A stretch of DNA of 64,000 bases, taken from NCBI GenBank assembly GCA_902600485.1, contig CACKJD010000001.1, positions 117,501 to 181,500 on the forward strand. Reading direction: 5' to 3'. The position numbers and the translations under genes are program-made. The notes beneath the pieces are model-generated. The model was not told where the DNA came from. It searched no databases and was given only the letters and a program-made list of their open reading frames with translations. Source of the stretch: an uncultured Pelagibacteraceae bacterium. Lineage in GTDB: Bacteria > Pseudomonadota > Alphaproteobacteria > Pelagibacterales > Pelagibacteraceae. This document shows, piece by piece, positions 63,290 to 64,000 of this stretch. Each line of letters opens with the position of its first letter. Positions within the stretch are counted from its first letter, which is position 1.

Positions 63290-64000
63290 TTAAATCGAAA
63301 AAAATTCAATTTTTTTTAATAGTTTTATTAATTATTATTATTTCAGTAATAGTTGGTAGGCATTTTGTTACTAAACACTTTGTAAAGAAATTTTCTAAGA
63401 TGCCGCCACCAGGTGTAATAATTAACGCTGTAAGCAAGTCCACATTTTATGAAAGTATAGAAACTTTTGGAACTGCATTATCTCTTAAAAATAAAAATTA
63501 TAGAATTAAAAAAAGTGAAATATTAAACGAAAACATAATTATAGGTAAGGTTGTTGAAGAGGGAGAGGTTATTTTTGAAACTTCAGATAAAAAAATTGTT
63601 GCACCTTTTAAAGGTATTTTAGGGAAAAGAGAAATAGCACAAGGAGTTTTGGGAACTGAGTCTTTTATATTAACTTTGGATGATACAACATCAATATTGC
63701 TAAATATTAAAGTTCCTGAAATATATTTAAATATATTAAAACCTGGGCTTTCAGCTGAAGTTAAATCAGATTCGTTTGAAAAGAAATTTTACGGTACTAT
63801 AGAGTCTGTCAGTTCAAGGGTCGACCCCAGTACAAGATCTGTACTTGCAAGTATAATTGTTGAAAATAAAGACTTAAAGTTAATTCCAGGTATGCTTTTA
63901 GATATAAAAATTATTTACGATAAGAAAGAACAATTAGGAATTCCTGAAAATTCACTTTTAATTCAAGGTGAAGCTGCTTTTGTCTACAAAGTACTAGAGG
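63286..64000 (+). CDS. RND-type periplasmic adaptor (HlyD family), partial
   Basis: The first 238 residues; the gene continues off the window. One N-terminal membrane helix (about 7-25) is followed by KIVAPFKGILGKREIAQG, the second half of the lipoyl motif, and by the beta-barrel segment IESVSSRVDPSTRSVLASI, all typical of RND membrane-fusion proteins. The usual coiled-coil hairpin between the lipoyl halves is missing or reduced to a few residues. An RND pump gene is expected just downstream. Confidence 0.88.
   Translation, partial: MIKSKKIQFFLIVLLIIIISVIVGRHFVTKHFVKKFSKMPPPGVIINAVSKSTFYESIETFGTALSLKNKNYRIKKSEILNENIIIGKVVEEGEVIFETSDKKIVAPFKGILGKREIAQGVLGTESFILTLDDTTSILLNIKVPEIYLNILKPGLSAEVKSDSFEKKFYGTIESVSSRVDPSTRSVLASIIVENKDLKLIPGMLLDIKIIYDKKEQLGIPENSLLIQGEAAFVYKVLE

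Overview
The window comes from a very AT-rich, tightly packed alphaproteobacterial genome. I read it as a SAR11-type (Pelagibacterales) marine bacterium. The supporting evidence is extreme AT content in third positions and spacers, start/stop overlaps of 1 to 10 bases throughout, an alphaproteobacterial GcrA regulator, membrane-anchored cytochrome c (CycM), DUF4167 and DUF2948 proteins in their usual alphaproteobacterial neighbourhoods, and an SRP RNA gene directly before dnaX. The species assignment is inference; the gene calls rest on visible motifs. I saw no insertion sequences, prophage, CRISPR array or recognised defence system.

Layout. 1-2300: an rRNA operon on the minus strand (16S, tRNA-Ile, tRNA-Ala, start of 23S) with a promoter and a long RNase III-type stem around 16S. 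2388-8249: M23 peptidase, DUF4167, prmC, prfA, ispG, lysC. 8314-17330: ubiG (frame-interrupted), a DUF1178 protein, argJ, secA, accA, glcB, recR. 17334-21678: ybaB, dnaX, SRP RNA, pheA, kdsB, cycM. 21670-26380: argF, argD, an ABC permease, gcrA, a SHOCT protein, an NDUFA9-like protein. 26406-30682: an rnd-like exonuclease, kdsD, lptC, lptB, aroA. 30801-38275: rpsA, ihfB-like, pyrF, trpF, trpB, trpA, accD, folC on one strand. 38272-41966: trxA, then an ExoI-like nuclease, a PD-(D/E)XK nuclease and rmuC. 41959-49731: hisG, hisZ, hisS, tRNA-His, cspA, tRNA-Phe, infA, hisD, DUF2948, murA, dcd and two tiny basic proteins. 49816-57540: tRNA-Thr, a VTT membrane protein, rpmH, rnpA, yidD, yidC, argB, a HAD phosphatase, dapD, dapE and an HDAC-family hydrolase. 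57587-64000: hsp20, a lipoprotein, a purine permease facing a phosphoribosyltransferase, an AlkA-like glycosylase, an EamA permease, msrA, a mercaptopyruvate-type sulfurtransferase and the start of an RND-type periplasmic adaptor.

The genes are mostly anabolic and housekeeping: arginine (argJ, F, D, B), histidine (hisG, Z, D), tryptophan (trpF, B, A), lysine and cell wall (lysC, dapD, dapE, murA), lipopolysaccharide (kdsB, kdsD, lptB, lptC), fatty acid initiation (accA, accD), the glyoxylate shunt (glcB), translation and protein export.

Points most worth a second look: (1) tRNA-Phe and tRNA-Thr both carry A at position 18 and G at position 55 in place of the near-universal G18-U55 contact, while the other three tRNAs are normal; (2) TrpB is a strongly divergent version with several catalytic positions changed; (3) dnaX has an A8 run followed at once by a minus-one-frame stop near the position where the short gamma subunit ends in other bacteria; (4) tRNA-His lacks an encoded G-1, has A73 and G1-U72, and sits four bases before its own synthetase gene; (5) AccA carries an added C-terminal hydrophobic segment; (6) glcB has no room for the glycine riboswitch known upstream of it in cultured SAR11; (7) three nuclease-related genes are clustered.
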